Of a stretch of DNA of 64,000 nucleotides, positions 35,701 to 43,607 are shown in pieces. The translations under genes and the position numbers were made by a program. The stretch is from Actinomyces haliotis (GTDB taxonomy: Bacteria > Actinomycetota > Actinomycetes > Actinomycetales > Actinomycetaceae), in the NCBI RefSeq assembly GCF_015355765.1, contig NZ_JACWNA010000015.1, positions 40,448 through 104,447 on the forward strand. The letters run 5' to 3'. The notes beneath the pieces were generated by a model, which was given only the letters and a program-made list of their open reading frames with translations, was not told the origin of the DNA and did no database searches. The stretch's first letter is position 1. Every line of letters begins with the position of its first letter.

Positions 35701-38700
35701 CGTCTCCATCTCAGGTCCCTTCAACGCCCGCGGCATCTCGAACACGGACGACGGCTCCGCGGAAATGACCCTCGACCCGACGGACCCGAACGCGCCGATC
35801 AAGGTCCTCGCCGGCTCCGACTGCCGGATGGTTGAGGACTCCCTCGACAACGACCCGACGACCGGCCCCCTCGCCGACTCCTCCTACAAGTGGGGGACAC
35901 CCGTCTACTCCTACTCCGAGGACGGCGGCGCGACCTTCACGGACGCGTCAGGAAACTGGTACGCGACCACCTCGGGCTCGCAGGAGACGATCCTGCGGGT
36001 CACCAACTCCACGGTCCGCCAGTGGGGCAACATGACCCTCACCAAGGTCGTCCCCGACTCCACCACGACCAGCTCGAACACCTACACCGGCACGTGGACC
36101 TGCACCTACACCCCCGCCTCGGGTGACCCCGTCGTCCAGACGGGGACCTGGTCCCGGTCCGGCGACGGCGTCGCCACCATCGCCTCCGACGTGGACTACG
36201 ACGGCAACGGCCTCCACGACGGCCACGTCCTCGTCGGCTCCGTGTGCTCCGTCGCCGAGACCGCGCGACCGGACAACCCCGACGCCACCGACGTCTCCTA
36301 CCAGTGGAAGACGACCATCGCGGACGTCCCCGTGGACGCGACGGCCAACGTCGTCACCGCCACGAGCTCGCGCGTCGCCTCCTCCACCTCGAACGCGGCC
36401 CTCAGCGTCACGAACGCCACGGAGCGCCACTACGGATCCCTCGCCGTCCGGAAGGCACCGCTCGAGGGAGCCAGCGACGGCGCGGACCCGGACGGCCTGT
36501 ACTACGTCGCCTACACCTGCGTCGCCGGTACCGGTGACGAGGAGAGCACGCTCTCCGGCTACGCCGCGGTCACCGCGGGTGGTGACCCCGTCACGGTGTC
36601 CACGCAGATCCCGGTCGGCTCGCACTGCGTCGTCTCCGAGGTGCCCCCGGGCTCGCAGGTCGCCGTGGGCGTCACCGCTCCCATCAACCTCCTGGACACC
36701 ACCAAGTTCGCCTGGTCCACCGCCGTGCGCTACGACGCCTCCGCCGCGGTGACCGAGTCCGACCCGGGCAGCATCGCCTTCGTCCTCCCGTCGGGTGAGT
36801 CGAGCACCGCCGTCACCAACACGGTCTACCCCCTCGCCCAGGTGGACAAGGCCTTCACGGGCACCACCCAGCACCTCGTCGACGGCGTCTGGGACGGCAC
36901 CTGGGACGTCGCCTACTCGATCACGGTCTCGAACCCGTCGAGCAAGGCCGAGCTCCAGTACTCGCTCACCGACACCCCGACGACCCCATCCGGTTCCGAC
37001 CTCAAGGGCGTCACCGCCACCTACGCCGGGCAGCAGGTCGACCTCACCGGCCAGACCGTCGCGTCGGGCACGGCCCTCACGATCGTCCCCGGGCTGCCCG
37101 AGGGCACCTCCCGCAACGGGGACGGCAACCTGGTCAACGCTGACGGCACCCCCTACACGGACGCCGACGGGAACCAGGTCAAGGACCCGCGCGCCACGCT
37201 CGAGGCCGGCGGCAGCGCCGTCTACACCGTGGTGCTCAACGTCGCCGCCCGTGACGACGGCGCCGCCGTCGCCCGGGCCGACGACACGAGCTGCGCCGCC
37301 ATCACGCCCGGCAGCGACGTCTCGACGATCCACAACTCGACGTCGGCCACCTCGAACGGCGTCACCCGGACCGACGCCGACTGCGGTGAGATCCCCGAGT
37401 CCCCGACCTTCTCCGTCACCAAGACGAGCACGGGCGGTGCCGACCAGGCGACGCGCAACAGCGACGGGACCTACACCGCCTCCTACACGGTGACGGTGAG
37501 GAACACCTCGACCACCGCCTCGGCGCTCCTCGCCCCGCTCACCGACACCCCGACGCTGCCCGCCGGAGCGACCCTGACACAGGCCACCGTGAGCGTCGAC
37601 GGCGCCACCGCGACCGACCTCGGGACCAGCCCCGCCTGGACCCTCGCCGAGGCCGGGACCAGCGACCCCGCCGGGACGCTCGCCGGCGGTGCCAGCCGCA
37701 CCTACGTCGTCACGCTCACCTTCACCGTGGACGGCACCGCCACCGGATACGACCCGACCACCTACACCTGCGCCGGCTCGGCGGCCGACGGCTACACCGC
37801 CGGCATCATCAACACCGAGTCGATGGACGGCGACACCACCACCGGTGACGACGCCGCCTGCCAGTCCCTCACCCCGGAGCTCTCCGTCGCCAAGACCGTC
37901 ACCGAGAACGGCGGCCTCACGGGCGCCGCCACCTTCACCATCGACTACGACGTCACCGCTACCAACGACGGCGCCATCCCGCAGTCCACGGGCGTCCTCG
38001 CCGACACCCCGGACTTCGCGCCCGGGCTGCGCATCAACGGCGTCTGGGCCAGTGAGGACGCGGGCGCCCTCGGGACCGACGCGACCAAGGTCTCCGCGGA
38101 CGCGGACGGGGCCTACACGCTCACCGACGGCCTCCTCGTCCAGCCCGCCTCCTACGACGCCGGCGGCAACGTGGTCCCCGGGTCCAACACCCGCACCGTC
38201 CACGTCCGCTTCCAGGTCACCCTCGACACGACCGCAACCGGCTACACCGCCGACGCGCTGTCCTGCACCTCGGACGCCGACGGCGTCCTCACCTCCGGAC
38301 ACGGCCTCTACAACGCCGTCGCCGCGGACGCCGCCGTCGACCACGACGGCGCCGGGAACAACGTCGCCTGCGGGCCGTTCGGCCCGCGCACCATCACGGT
38401 CCACAAGACCGGTGCCGTCGACAACGCGTCCCTGAGCGGCTCCACCTTCGCGCTCTACGACACCGACCCGACCGCCACCGGCGCCGAGCCGGTCGCCGGC
38501 GCCCTCACCGTCAACCCCGACGACGGCTCGCTCTTCACGAGCTCCACCCTCGAGCTCGGCCGGACCTACTGGCTCGTCGAGACGAAGGCCCCCACCGGGC
38601 ACGAGCTCCTGGCGGCACCGATCGCCTTCACGCTGAGCGCCGACGCGGACACGGACCTCACCGACGTCACCCTCGTCGACGCCGCCGCGCAGGGTGCCAA

Positions 38701-38896
38701 GGTCACGGCGGTCAACGCCTCGAGCAACGCCGGCGTCACGACGCCCGCGACGATCACCGTCCAGGACACCGAGACGGGGACCATGCCGGCGACCGGCGGT
38801 CCCGGGATCATCCCCTTCGCGCTCGCGGCCATGGGCCTCGTCGTCGTCGCGACCGGGTTGTCCCTGAGGCGACGCCGCTCCGGGGCCCTGGTCTGA
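29711..38896 (+). CDS. Giant cell-wall-anchored protein with about 14 DUF5979-like repeats and MPATG signal
   Basis: About 3061 residues if started at the ATG at 29711, which has GAGGG 10 nt upstream; 29732 is an alternative. A long basic lead (1-38) and hydrophobic segment form an extended signal peptide, with likely cleavage near 70-73. Residues about 75-555 form a Tyr/Asn/Ser-rich, Cys-containing N-domain (stretch QYNVNYWYGYYCPAGQE). About 14 modules of 110-140 residues follow, from about 558 to 2370. Each opens with a G-x-L-x-V-x-K strand (GSLSVSK, GTLTIGK, GSLAVRK) and contains a Cys pair and an xVTE or NE motif, as in DUF5979. Three DUF11-like modules (from about 2372, 2564, 2721) and a SpaA/Cna_B module (2893) with a terminal ETKAPTGHE lead to MPATG (3025), a hydrophobic helix and RRRRSG. 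Probably a filament-like adhesin. Confidence 0.9.
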   Translation: MVRSTSVMRTLGSRSPAPWSVVSSRSALPSRGQQPVTHRLAAVLTTLALVLMTAVGSFILPIATKTEATAAAATEQPGSTSLTLGTVRGGIGSSYSNNSATGATGDTSTDCVSYYNNNTYSSTPVTVTASTTPLAASAWSYAGRGVPVGSSCSNAYPTNQSTLGFMPNNASTVDAGSVFLVGRFRHNNFPIQTQDDYFHSSIYVEVNGTGDNFPFYQHDTPNTSVPTVLDHAGGNYTYVGAAGYSSLVGNGYGYSTQYNVNYWYGYYCPAGQEVAVYGSTWGCYRLTTGTGAYDLYTLSTQSSASGKIGAPNQTPSSDDVLTIQRTTSTNVVISKEGVPYRLTLWGFTTSADGTCPATVPSGAQPVNTFTTKEGKVSYGCLYGTFEQERYVTIAKEATADANSQDVTIPDFGFSVDAQAGAESISNGTPATGVVSALSPASEVTNFVSDNSFGYTVKPTALGSAGTDYYDGANGTRTGKIRYQAFLVGDGDFTINEKKPSPSSAGGTQSGWALTSVTCVNGEGDDVAVTHTATGVSFENVGVAPSVKAVPITCTFHNEYTAKSKLTLVKQLTHAPSGVTADKWTLSARGTTADTVTSSTIVAGRSGSSSVTSQVVPSGSYHLAEVVNPTGIAGFVRTRLTCVNNTTGASVAVSTADDVTLPDGADVTCTYTNDYRTGSLSVSKTLLDQDGKKIDLASDTDGYVGDGTFTLSWTCTGNGVTRTGTVDVTANGSAVTAADDLPIGLSCSVTETADQLDQDDLADPSYSWLSYQSSAAVTITTGTTQALAVTNQMHRDMGTLTIGKTVAPEDGLPADAYVGGTNRTFPISYECTSAGDVVASGTVNVANSQTTDVAVPAPSECTINEDVPSTQSGDFSASYFTWSSSAPDQDFVDVGVDGTSTITEVNKYKIDTVPLTVGKKVVGPGGTIASPGTTGYKGTASDTFTITVTCPSIGTQTVTVANDATSTVQVPRGASCTVNEPNNATDYDDSRLAADFDWDPAATTYDGTDSGAVTVNDDAGKTVTVVNPTKLSYGGIAIAKAINPNDATGLAAKATFSFDVVCYAPGVDPTNPGTATPTYTTTATIGLTGIWRAPANTLQAESSCLVSEHDLTGTSTGFVNASYEWTGSSWAISFGQEHNGMTGTGSAVITAHARSTDADHPYPRVTFTNTYSRQTAALHVKKLLDLPDGATIDDHTYTGSFYCDLGGQSIQGTWTQTHDGTEADTGDASVTVTSDAQGLNTLNSASDTVTVYAGSWCQVTEDALTSAPSATDGHLVWGSSTSKYGTVTFTPDADGNLELDKTEVITNQVERTEANVVISKSVSGGVAGTQYSADQQFTFVYSCWTDSTKATEVASGKRTVTGGASADLPGLTLDPGTYCEVYEDLTAHEGLKDPWIWDPVTFAAGDQSVSRTGTTTDADGNTFNVYGFTVPDAGKNIVLSATNHLNNEFVPLRVSKAITGSTAGYTGTAANGATQTFSVQVTCTSDDPSVAGYSGNLTISAPKGSDPSTAYAETAKVPVGQHCTVAENPPSGGLADASYEWGTPSVSAVTDAEDGTHVTVSRDSTAELRVTNTIQRAYGTIALVKSITGSTADGSALQGRDGTYSGSFTCTHDGDSAVTGTWTVTGPGTATVTVDGTDVSKDNTVLLLGSSCSPTETSLPDHPNDADLRYHWGKVGADAVTTDAVVSADATNDMTVANEVVRPVVATTISKDMSDTDLAALTAAGATQDFTIHGACAPTADMADVTVFTLNIKVNEAQDTEIPPGFYCQISEVIPDQSTLKDASYAWDNPTITVYDTSGGGRTALTAVDGTTNVYKVPDTATSVSVGVTNTVHRVTGSLSLTKAYGSQVQAAGVVDDGATFTGTYTCTYDGSTISTGTWTRTGTGAATFTPADGSAAVDSLPLTTSCTATEDAPDNDQLANVSWAWKTPAVTYGASGRATTATVASSTTPAVVTVTNDATRVYSTVRIQKDYVGDTAALDAGATVTGTLQCVGPDGSVVSISGPFNARGISNTDDGSAEMTLDPTDPNAPIKVLAGSDCRMVEDSLDNDPTTGPLADSSYKWGTPVYSYSEDGGATFTDASGNWYATTSGSQETILRVTNSTVRQWGNMTLTKVVPDSTTTSSNTYTGTWTCTYTPASGDPVVQTGTWSRSGDGVATIASDVDYDGNGLHDGHVLVGSVCSVAETARPDNPDATDVSYQWKTTIADVPVDATANVVTATSSRVASSTSNAALSVTNATERHYGSLAVRKAPLEGASDGADPDGLYYVAYTCVAGTGDEESTLSGYAAVTAGGDPVTVSTQIPVGSHCVVSEVPPGSQVAVGVTAPINLLDTTKFAWSTAVRYDASAAVTESDPGSIAFVLPSGESSTAVTNTVYPLAQVDKAFTGTTQHLVDGVWDGTWDVAYSITVSNPSSKAELQYSLTDTPTTPSGSDLKGVTATYAGQQVDLTGQTVASGTALTIVPGLPEGTSRNGDGNLVNADGTPYTDADGNQVKDPRATLEAGGSAVYTVVLNVAARDDGAAVARADDTSCAAITPGSDVSTIHNSTSATSNGVTRTDADCGEIPESPTFSVTKTSTGGADQATRNSDGTYTASYTVTVRNTSTTASALLAPLTDTPTLPAGATLTQATVSVDGATATDLGTSPAWTLAEAGTSDPAGTLAGGASRTYVVTLTFTVDGTATGYDPTTYTCAGSAADGYTAGIINTESMDGDTTTGDDAACQSLTPELSVAKTVTENGGLTGAATFTIDYDVTATNDGAIPQSTGVLADTPDFAPGLRINGVWASEDAGALGTDATKVSADADGAYTLTDGLLVQPASYDAGGNVVPGSNTRTVHVRFQVTLDTTATGYTADALSCTSDADGVLTSGHGLYNAVAADAAVDHDGAGNNVACGPFGPRTITVHKTGAVDNASLSGSTFALYDTDPTATGAEPVAGALTVNPDDGSLFTSSTLELGRTYWLVETKAPTGHELLAAPIAFTLSADADTDLTDVTLVDAAAQGAKVTAVNASSNAGVTTPATITVQDTETGTMPATGGPGIIPFALAAMGLVVVATGLSLRRRRSGALV

Positions 38897-38908
38897 GACC
38901 CGGCTCCA

Positions 38909-38950
38909 CTCCGGCGGGAGACGGACTGAGCGCCCCGTCACCCGCCGGAG
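38909..38950 (+). terminator. Terminator of giant surface-protein gene
   Basis: Perfect 10-bp stem (38909-38918 with 38941-38950) and a 22-nt loop, 12 nt after the stop. Confidence 0.65.
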
Positions 38951-39008
38951 AGGAACGCCCCACGGTCACGTTCCGCCGCTCGCAGGAACCCCCTCGTACC
39001 ATTCCGAA

Positions 39009-40058
39009 GTGATGAGCACTCCCGTCGACGCTCCCGCACCCCATCTCGTGGCCGACGGGCGCCCGCAGTGGCGCTCGCGGCTCCTCGCGGCCGTGCTCGC
39101 GATCGTCTGCTTCGGCGGCGCCGTCCTCGACTGGGTCCTCCTCGTCACCACCCACACCGGGCAGGTCATGGAGCAGTCAGCCCTCACCGGCTCCCTCATC
39201 GGCTCCCGCTTCGTCTCCGACCACGCGAGCAACCTGCTGCACGTCATCACGATGCCGGCGCTCATCGTCCTGCTCCTCGTCATCCTCATCGGCGCGCTGT
39301 GGCGGGGCTCGCGGCGCCGGGCCCTGTGGGCGGCCGGGACGGTCATCGCGACAACCGGCTCCGTCCAGGTCCTCAAGCGCTGGGTCTTCACGCGTCCCGA
39401 CTACGGCCTGTCGTGGCGCTTCGACGGCGCCAACACCCTCCCGTCCGGGCACACCGCCGTCGCCGCCTCAGCGGCCGTCGCGCTCGTCCTCGTGGCCGGG
39501 GCCCGCTGGAGGGGAGGGGCCGCCTGGTTCGGGGCGGTCCTCACCGCCGCCATCGGCTACTCCACGCTCGCCGCCCAGTGGCACCGCCCCGCCGACGTCC
39601 TGGCCGCCATCCTCATCGCCGTCGGCTGGGGAGCCCTGGCCGTCGCCTGCGGCGCCTGGTCCGAGGAGAAGGTGCTCGTCCGCGAGGACCACCGGCTCCG
39701 CTGGATCCACGACGCCGCAGGCGGTGACGGCACCACGGCGGCGGTCCTCGGACCGGAGACGGAGGATCCCGCTCCGCGTCGCCGCCGCCCGCGCCGCGAC
39801 GAGGGCCCGACCCGGGAGCCGAGCGACGGCGGGCTCACCTCCGTCGGGGTCCTCGGCGGCCTGGGTGCGCTCGCGGGCGCCGTCGCGGCGTTCCTCGAGC
39901 TGTGGACGTACCTGAGCGCCTCCACCTCGGGCAGCCGGGTCGATGACTTCCTCGCCTACGCCGCGGGCTCGGCCGGGACGGTCGCCCTGTCCTTGATCGG
40001 GCTCGCGCTGCTCACCGCGCTCTCGCCGGACAGGCGCCGCCGCTCCACCGACGCCTGA
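39009..40058 (+). CDS. PAP2-superfamily membrane phosphatase
   Basis: 349 residues. All three PAP2 motifs are present: KRWVFTRPD (about 119), LPSGHTAVAASA (about 146) and HRPADVLAAILIA (about 195; the Ser-Arg of SRxxxxxH is replaced by LAAQW before the His). There are about five N-terminal helices, a charged cytoplasmic loop rich in Arg/Pro (about 245-275) and two further helices. It likely dephosphorylates a lipid pyrophosphate such as the undecaprenyl carrier, which would suit the wall-anchored proteins beside it, but that link is inference. The 3' 103 nt overlap an opposite-strand gene. Confidence 0.9.
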   Translation: MMSTPVDAPAPHLVADGRPQWRSRLLAAVLAIVCFGGAVLDWVLLVTTHTGQVMEQSALTGSLIGSRFVSDHASNLLHVITMPALIVLLLVILIGALWRGSRRRALWAAGTVIATTGSVQVLKRWVFTRPDYGLSWRFDGANTLPSGHTAVAASAAVALVLVAGARWRGGAAWFGAVLTAAIGYSTLAAQWHRPADVLAAILIAVGWGALAVACGAWSEEKVLVREDHRLRWIHDAAGGDGTTAAVLGPETEDPAPRRRRPRRDEGPTREPSDGGLTSVGVLGGLGALAGAVAAFLELWTYLSASTSGSRVDDFLAYAAGSAGTVALSLIGLALLTALSPDRRRRSTDA

Positions 40059-40492
40059 GCCGACACGGGGTTCACCGGCGTCGCCGCGGCCGGAGCCAGG
40101 ACGGGCGCCACCGTCGCGACCGCGTCGTTGACGGCTGACGCCGATCCAGGATGGGCCCGCCCGAGCCGCGCGGCCCCGCGACCGGGCGCGGTGGAACGGG
40201 CCGGAACCGCCGACGCGCCCTCGACGACGACGCTCCGGGCCGCCTGACGGCGCACGGGCGAGCGGTGCAGGACGAGGTCTCTTGACCACCAGGCGCGCAC
40301 CGCCAGCAGCGCGCCGGCAGCGAACAGGCCGGCGAGGAGGAAACCGGCTGCGAGGGTCTCGCGCGAGGCCGTCGGCGCGACCGCCCTCACGAGAGCGGCG
40401 CACAGCGATGCCGTCGCCAGGCACGCCAGCGCGCCCAGCGCCTCGTCCCGACGACGGTGGGCGGGGGGCCGGTGCAGGGCGCGACGTGTCAT
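39956..40492 (-). CDS. Small membrane protein, unknown function
   Basis: 178 residues from the ATG at 40492; the frame opens further to 40573. Two hydrophobic helices (GALACLATASLCAALVRAV and LAAGFLLAGLFAAGALLAV) are followed by a long Ala/Arg/Ser-rich tail without known motifs. The last third is antisense to the PAP2 gene, so the true C-terminus may be shorter or the gene may be weak. The helix pair and the lack of a competing gene on the plus strand favour its being real. No homologue recognised. Confidence 0.5.
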   Translation of the reverse strand: MTRRALHRPPAHRRRDEALGALACLATASLCAALVRAVAPTASRETLAAGFLLAGLFAAGALLAVRAWWSRDLVLHRSPVRRQAARSVVVEGASAVPARSTAPGRGAARLGRAHPGSASAVNDAVATVAPVLAPAAATPVNPVSAQASVERRRLSGESAVSSASPIKDRATVPAEPAA

Positions 40493-40698
40493 GCTCCTAT
40501 CGAAGGACGGGGGGCTGTGGCCGTCGCCGGTCGCCTCTGTGCCGGGACTGTGCCACGCCCTGCCCGGTGCCACGGCGGTGGCGGAACGACCGCGGGACGG
40601 TTGCGGGAGGTGAGTGGGCGCCCACGCAGGCCGGGAGGACGAGCGGCGCTCGTCCCGGGCCGGCGCGGGCGCCGATCGACGCGCCGCGTGCGGGTGGC

Positions 40699-42579
40699 TC
40701 AGTCCAGGGGTGCCGCGGGCAGGCTCACGGTGAAGGTCGTGCCGTGCTCGCCGGGGGCGGCGTCGCCCTCGCGCACGGAGTCAACCGTGAGCGTCCCGCC
40801 GTGGGAGAGGACGATCGCCAGCGCGATGCTCATCCCGAGCCCGGTCGAGCCGGTGCGGCGCTCGCGCGAGGAGTCGCCTCGGGCGAAGCGCTCGAAGAGC
40901 CGGTCGCGCACCGCCGGGTCGATACCCGGGCCGTCGTCGGCGATCCGGATGACGAGGCGGTCGCCGTCGGCGCCCTGCGCCCCGGCGGCGTGCTCGCGGC
41001 TCAGCGTCGTCGTCACGTGCGTGCCGGTGGGCGTGTGGACGCGGGCGTTCGCGAGGAGGTTGACGACGACCTGGCGCAGGCGCGCCTCGTCCCCGATGAC
41101 GAGCGGCGGCTCCGGCTCGAAGTCGTCGCTGTCATCGGCCCCGACCCCGGTGGCCTCGCCGTCCTCGAGGACGGCCAGGTCGAGGTCCCACTCCTGCTCG
41201 CGGCCGGCGGCGCGCGCGTCGGAGACGGTGTCGAGGAGCAGCCCGACGAGGTCGACCTCGTCGTGGTGGAGCTCGCGGCCGGCGTCGAGGCGCGCCAGGA
41301 GCAGGAGGTCCTCCACGAGGGCCGTCATGCGCAGGGACTCGGAGTGGACGCGCTCGAGCGCGTGCGTGGCCTCCTCGGGCAGCCGGGCGTCGGCGCCCTC
41401 GCGCTGGATGAGCTCGGTGTAGCCGCGGATCGAGGCCAGGGGCGTGCGCAGCTCGTGGGAGGCGTCGGCGACGAATTGACGCACCTGCGTCTCGGAGCGC
41501 TGGCGGGCCGTCAGCGCGTCCTCGACGTGACCCAGGAGCGTGTTGAGGGCGCCTCCGACCTGCCCGACCTCCTGCGAGGAGGCGAGGTCAGCGTCCTCGA
41601 CGCGCTCGTCGATGCTCACCTCGCCGCGGGCGAGTGGCTGGGAGGCGACGCGCTCGGCGGTCGCGGCGACGCGCTCGAGCGGCGCGAGGGAGGATCGCAC
41701 GATGAGCCGCCCGGCCACCGCGGCGAGAAGGGCTCCCACGATGGCGATGGCCGCCTCGATGAGGAGCTGCTTGCGGACGAGGGCGTTGTCGTCGGCGAGG
41801 GACAGGCCGGTCACGACGACGTCGCCCGAGGTGGAGTCCTTGGTGACGAGGACCCGGTAGTCGCCGAGGGAGTCGATCGCGACGGTCACCGGCTCGCCGG
41901 AGGGCTCCAGGGAGAGGAGCGCCTCGCACTCGGCGGTCGAGAGGCTGCGGTACTGGCCCGAGTCGTCGATGTAGCCCGCGGCGACGGTGGTGGCCGCGCT
42001 GGTCGAGCTGCCCGCGTTCCCTGCGGAGATGAGCGTCAGGGTGCCGGTCGACTGGCCCGCGGCGTCGAGGCCCGCGGGCAGCCGCGAGTCGTCGCCGTCC
42101 TTGTCACCCGGGGCGACGGCGCCCGGGGGTGGGGTCTGCTGGGATTCGGAGGCGGTCGCCTGGGTCCCCGAGGGCGCGCCCTGGTAGCCGGCGGCGGGGG
42201 AGGGGCCGGCGGACGGCGCGTCAGAGCCCGCCGTCGGCTGGGTCGAGCCGGCGTCCTGCTGCTGGACGCCGTGGCGCCGGTTGGCAGCGCGGTCCGAGGC
42301 GGCGCTCAGCTGCGTGTCGAGCCGGTCCATGAGCGTGTGCCGCAGCGTGAGCGTCGAGAAGGCGCCCACGAGAGCGCACGCGACGAGGACCAAACCGAGC
42401 ACGCCCGCCACGAGACGGGTCCGGAGGCTGCGCGGACGCCGTTCGCCACCAGGTTGCTCAGCGGTGTGCCCGGACGGCGCCTGCTGCGGCTCGGTGGAGG
42501 CCTGTGGCGTCGTGCTCCGGCCCGAGGACGCGGCGTCGCCGCCGGTCGGGCCGGGTGCGGGGGAGGCGGTGGAGGGCAC
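40699..42579 (-). CDS. Sensor histidine kinase
   Basis: 626 residues. A Pro/Ser-rich cytoplasmic N-terminus (1-50) leads to TM1 (about 55-77) and a large extracellular sensor segment (about 78-265) containing a low-complexity Gln/Gly/Ser/Pro stretch. TM2 (about 270-290) is followed by a HAMP linker. The HisKA domain has ADASHELRTPLASIRGY (His375), and the HATPase domain has VVNLLANARVHTPTG (N box), DDGPGID (G1) and TGLGMSIA (G2). It is of the type that pairs with OmpR regulators. The cognate regulator lies 52 nt upstream on the same strand. The signal is unknown. Confidence 0.93.
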   Translation of the reverse strand: MPSTASPAPGPTGGDAASSGRSTTPQASTEPQQAPSGHTAEQPGGERRPRSLRTRLVAGVLGLVLVACALVGAFSTLTLRHTLMDRLDTQLSAASDRAANRRHGVQQQDAGSTQPTAGSDAPSAGPSPAAGYQGAPSGTQATASESQQTPPPGAVAPGDKDGDDSRLPAGLDAAGQSTGTLTLISAGNAGSSTSAATTVAAGYIDDSGQYRSLSTAECEALLSLEPSGEPVTVAIDSLGDYRVLVTKDSTSGDVVVTGLSLADDNALVRKQLLIEAAIAIVGALLAAVAGRLIVRSSLAPLERVAATAERVASQPLARGEVSIDERVEDADLASSQEVGQVGGALNTLLGHVEDALTARQRSETQVRQFVADASHELRTPLASIRGYTELIQREGADARLPEEATHALERVHSESLRMTALVEDLLLLARLDAGRELHHDEVDLVGLLLDTVSDARAAGREQEWDLDLAVLEDGEATGVGADDSDDFEPEPPLVIGDEARLRQVVVNLLANARVHTPTGTHVTTTLSREHAAGAQGADGDRLVIRIADDGPGIDPAVRDRLFERFARGDSSRERRTGSTGLGMSIALAIVLSHGGTLTVDSVREGDAAPGEHGTTFTVSLPAAPLD

Positions 42580-42631
42580 GGCTCGACCCTAGCGGCCGGT
42601 GCTGTGCGAGCCCGGGGCCCGGACGCGTCCC

Positions 42632-43378
42632 TCAGCGGGACGCCGGAGCCGCCCCCTCGACGGGCTTGAGGACGTAGCCGACCCCGCGCATGGTGTGGAT
42701 CATGGGCTCGCGGCCCTTGTCGATCTTGCGGCGCAGGTAGGAGATGTAGAGCTCGACGATGTTCGCCTGCCCGCCGAAGTCGTAGTTCCACACGCGGTCG
42801 AGGATCTGCGGCTTGGACAGGACGCGTCGCGGGTTGCGCATGAGGTAGCGCAGGAGCTCGAACTCGGTGGCCGTCAGGTGGATCTCGTCCTCCCCTCGCC
42901 AGACCTCGTGGGAGTCCTCGTCCATGCGCAGGTCGCCGACCTCGAGGACGTTGGACTCCTGCTCCTGGTTCGCGCCGGAGCGGCGCAGGAGGGCGCGCAG
43001 GCGGGCGACGACCTCCTCCAGCGAGAAGGGCTTGGTGACGTAGTCGTCGCCGCCGGCGGTGAGGCCCGCGACGCGGTCCTCGACGGCGTCCTTGGCGGTG
43101 AGGAAGAGGATCGGGACGCCGGGCTGGTGACCGTGGATGCGGCGCATGACCTCGAGACCGTCGAAGTCGGGCAGCATGATGTCGAGGACGACGACGTCGG
43201 GCTCGATCTCCTTGGCGGCCTGCACGGCCTTGATGCCGGTGCCGGCGGTCGTCACCTCCCAGCCCTCGTAGCGCAGGGCGGAGGCGAGGAGGTCGGCGAG
43301 CATCTGCTCGTCGTCGACGACGAGGACCCGCACGGGGGAGCCGTCCGGGCGGGTGAGGGTCTCGTTGGAAGCGGTCAT
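42632..43378 (-). CDS. OmpR-family response regulator
   Basis: 248 residues from the ATG at 43378. The receiver domain has the acidic pocket VVDDEQ, phospho-acceptor Asp66 (VVVLDIMLPDFDGLEV), Thr in LFLTAKD and Lys in YVTKPFS. The winged-helix effector domain has LTATEFELLRYLM, RVLSKPQILDRVWNYDF and MRGVGYVLKP. It is the first gene of the regulator-kinase operon with 40699-42579. Sequence style is of the TcrX/MprA/PhoP branch, but the orthologue cannot be named safely. Confidence 0.94.
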   Translation of the reverse strand: MTASNETLTRPDGSPVRVLVVDDEQMLADLLASALRYEGWEVTTAGTGIKAVQAAKEIEPDVVVLDIMLPDFDGLEVMRRIHGHQPGVPILFLTAKDAVEDRVAGLTAGGDDYVTKPFSLEEVVARLRALLRRSGANQEQESNVLEVGDLRMDEDSHEVWRGEDEIHLTATEFELLRYLMRNPRRVLSKPQILDRVWNYDFGGQANIVELYISYLRRKIDKGREPMIHTMRGVGYVLKPVEGAAPASR

Positions 43379-43607
43379 GGGTAGGAGTGAACACGAGCTG
43401 CCTGTGCTGATCCTGTGAGCTTCCTCGCGAGGTGCGGCACGGCCTCCGGGCGACGGCCTCGTGCCCGGAACGAGGCACGGGCGGTACCCGTGGGGACACG
43501 CGGGACGGGGCGCAGGGCGGTCTTGCACGTCGGCGCCGTGGGTTACAGTCGGCCCGTCCGCCGCGCGCCTGCGGCCTGACGCCGTCTCCGCGAGGAAGAA
43601 GGTCCCC

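Noticed and set aside
35948..38941. 997-codon minus-strand frame antisense to the giant surface protein
   Set aside because: Produced by the regular Thr/Ala/Gly codon pattern of the repeats; the sense frame has clear domains and a sorting signal.
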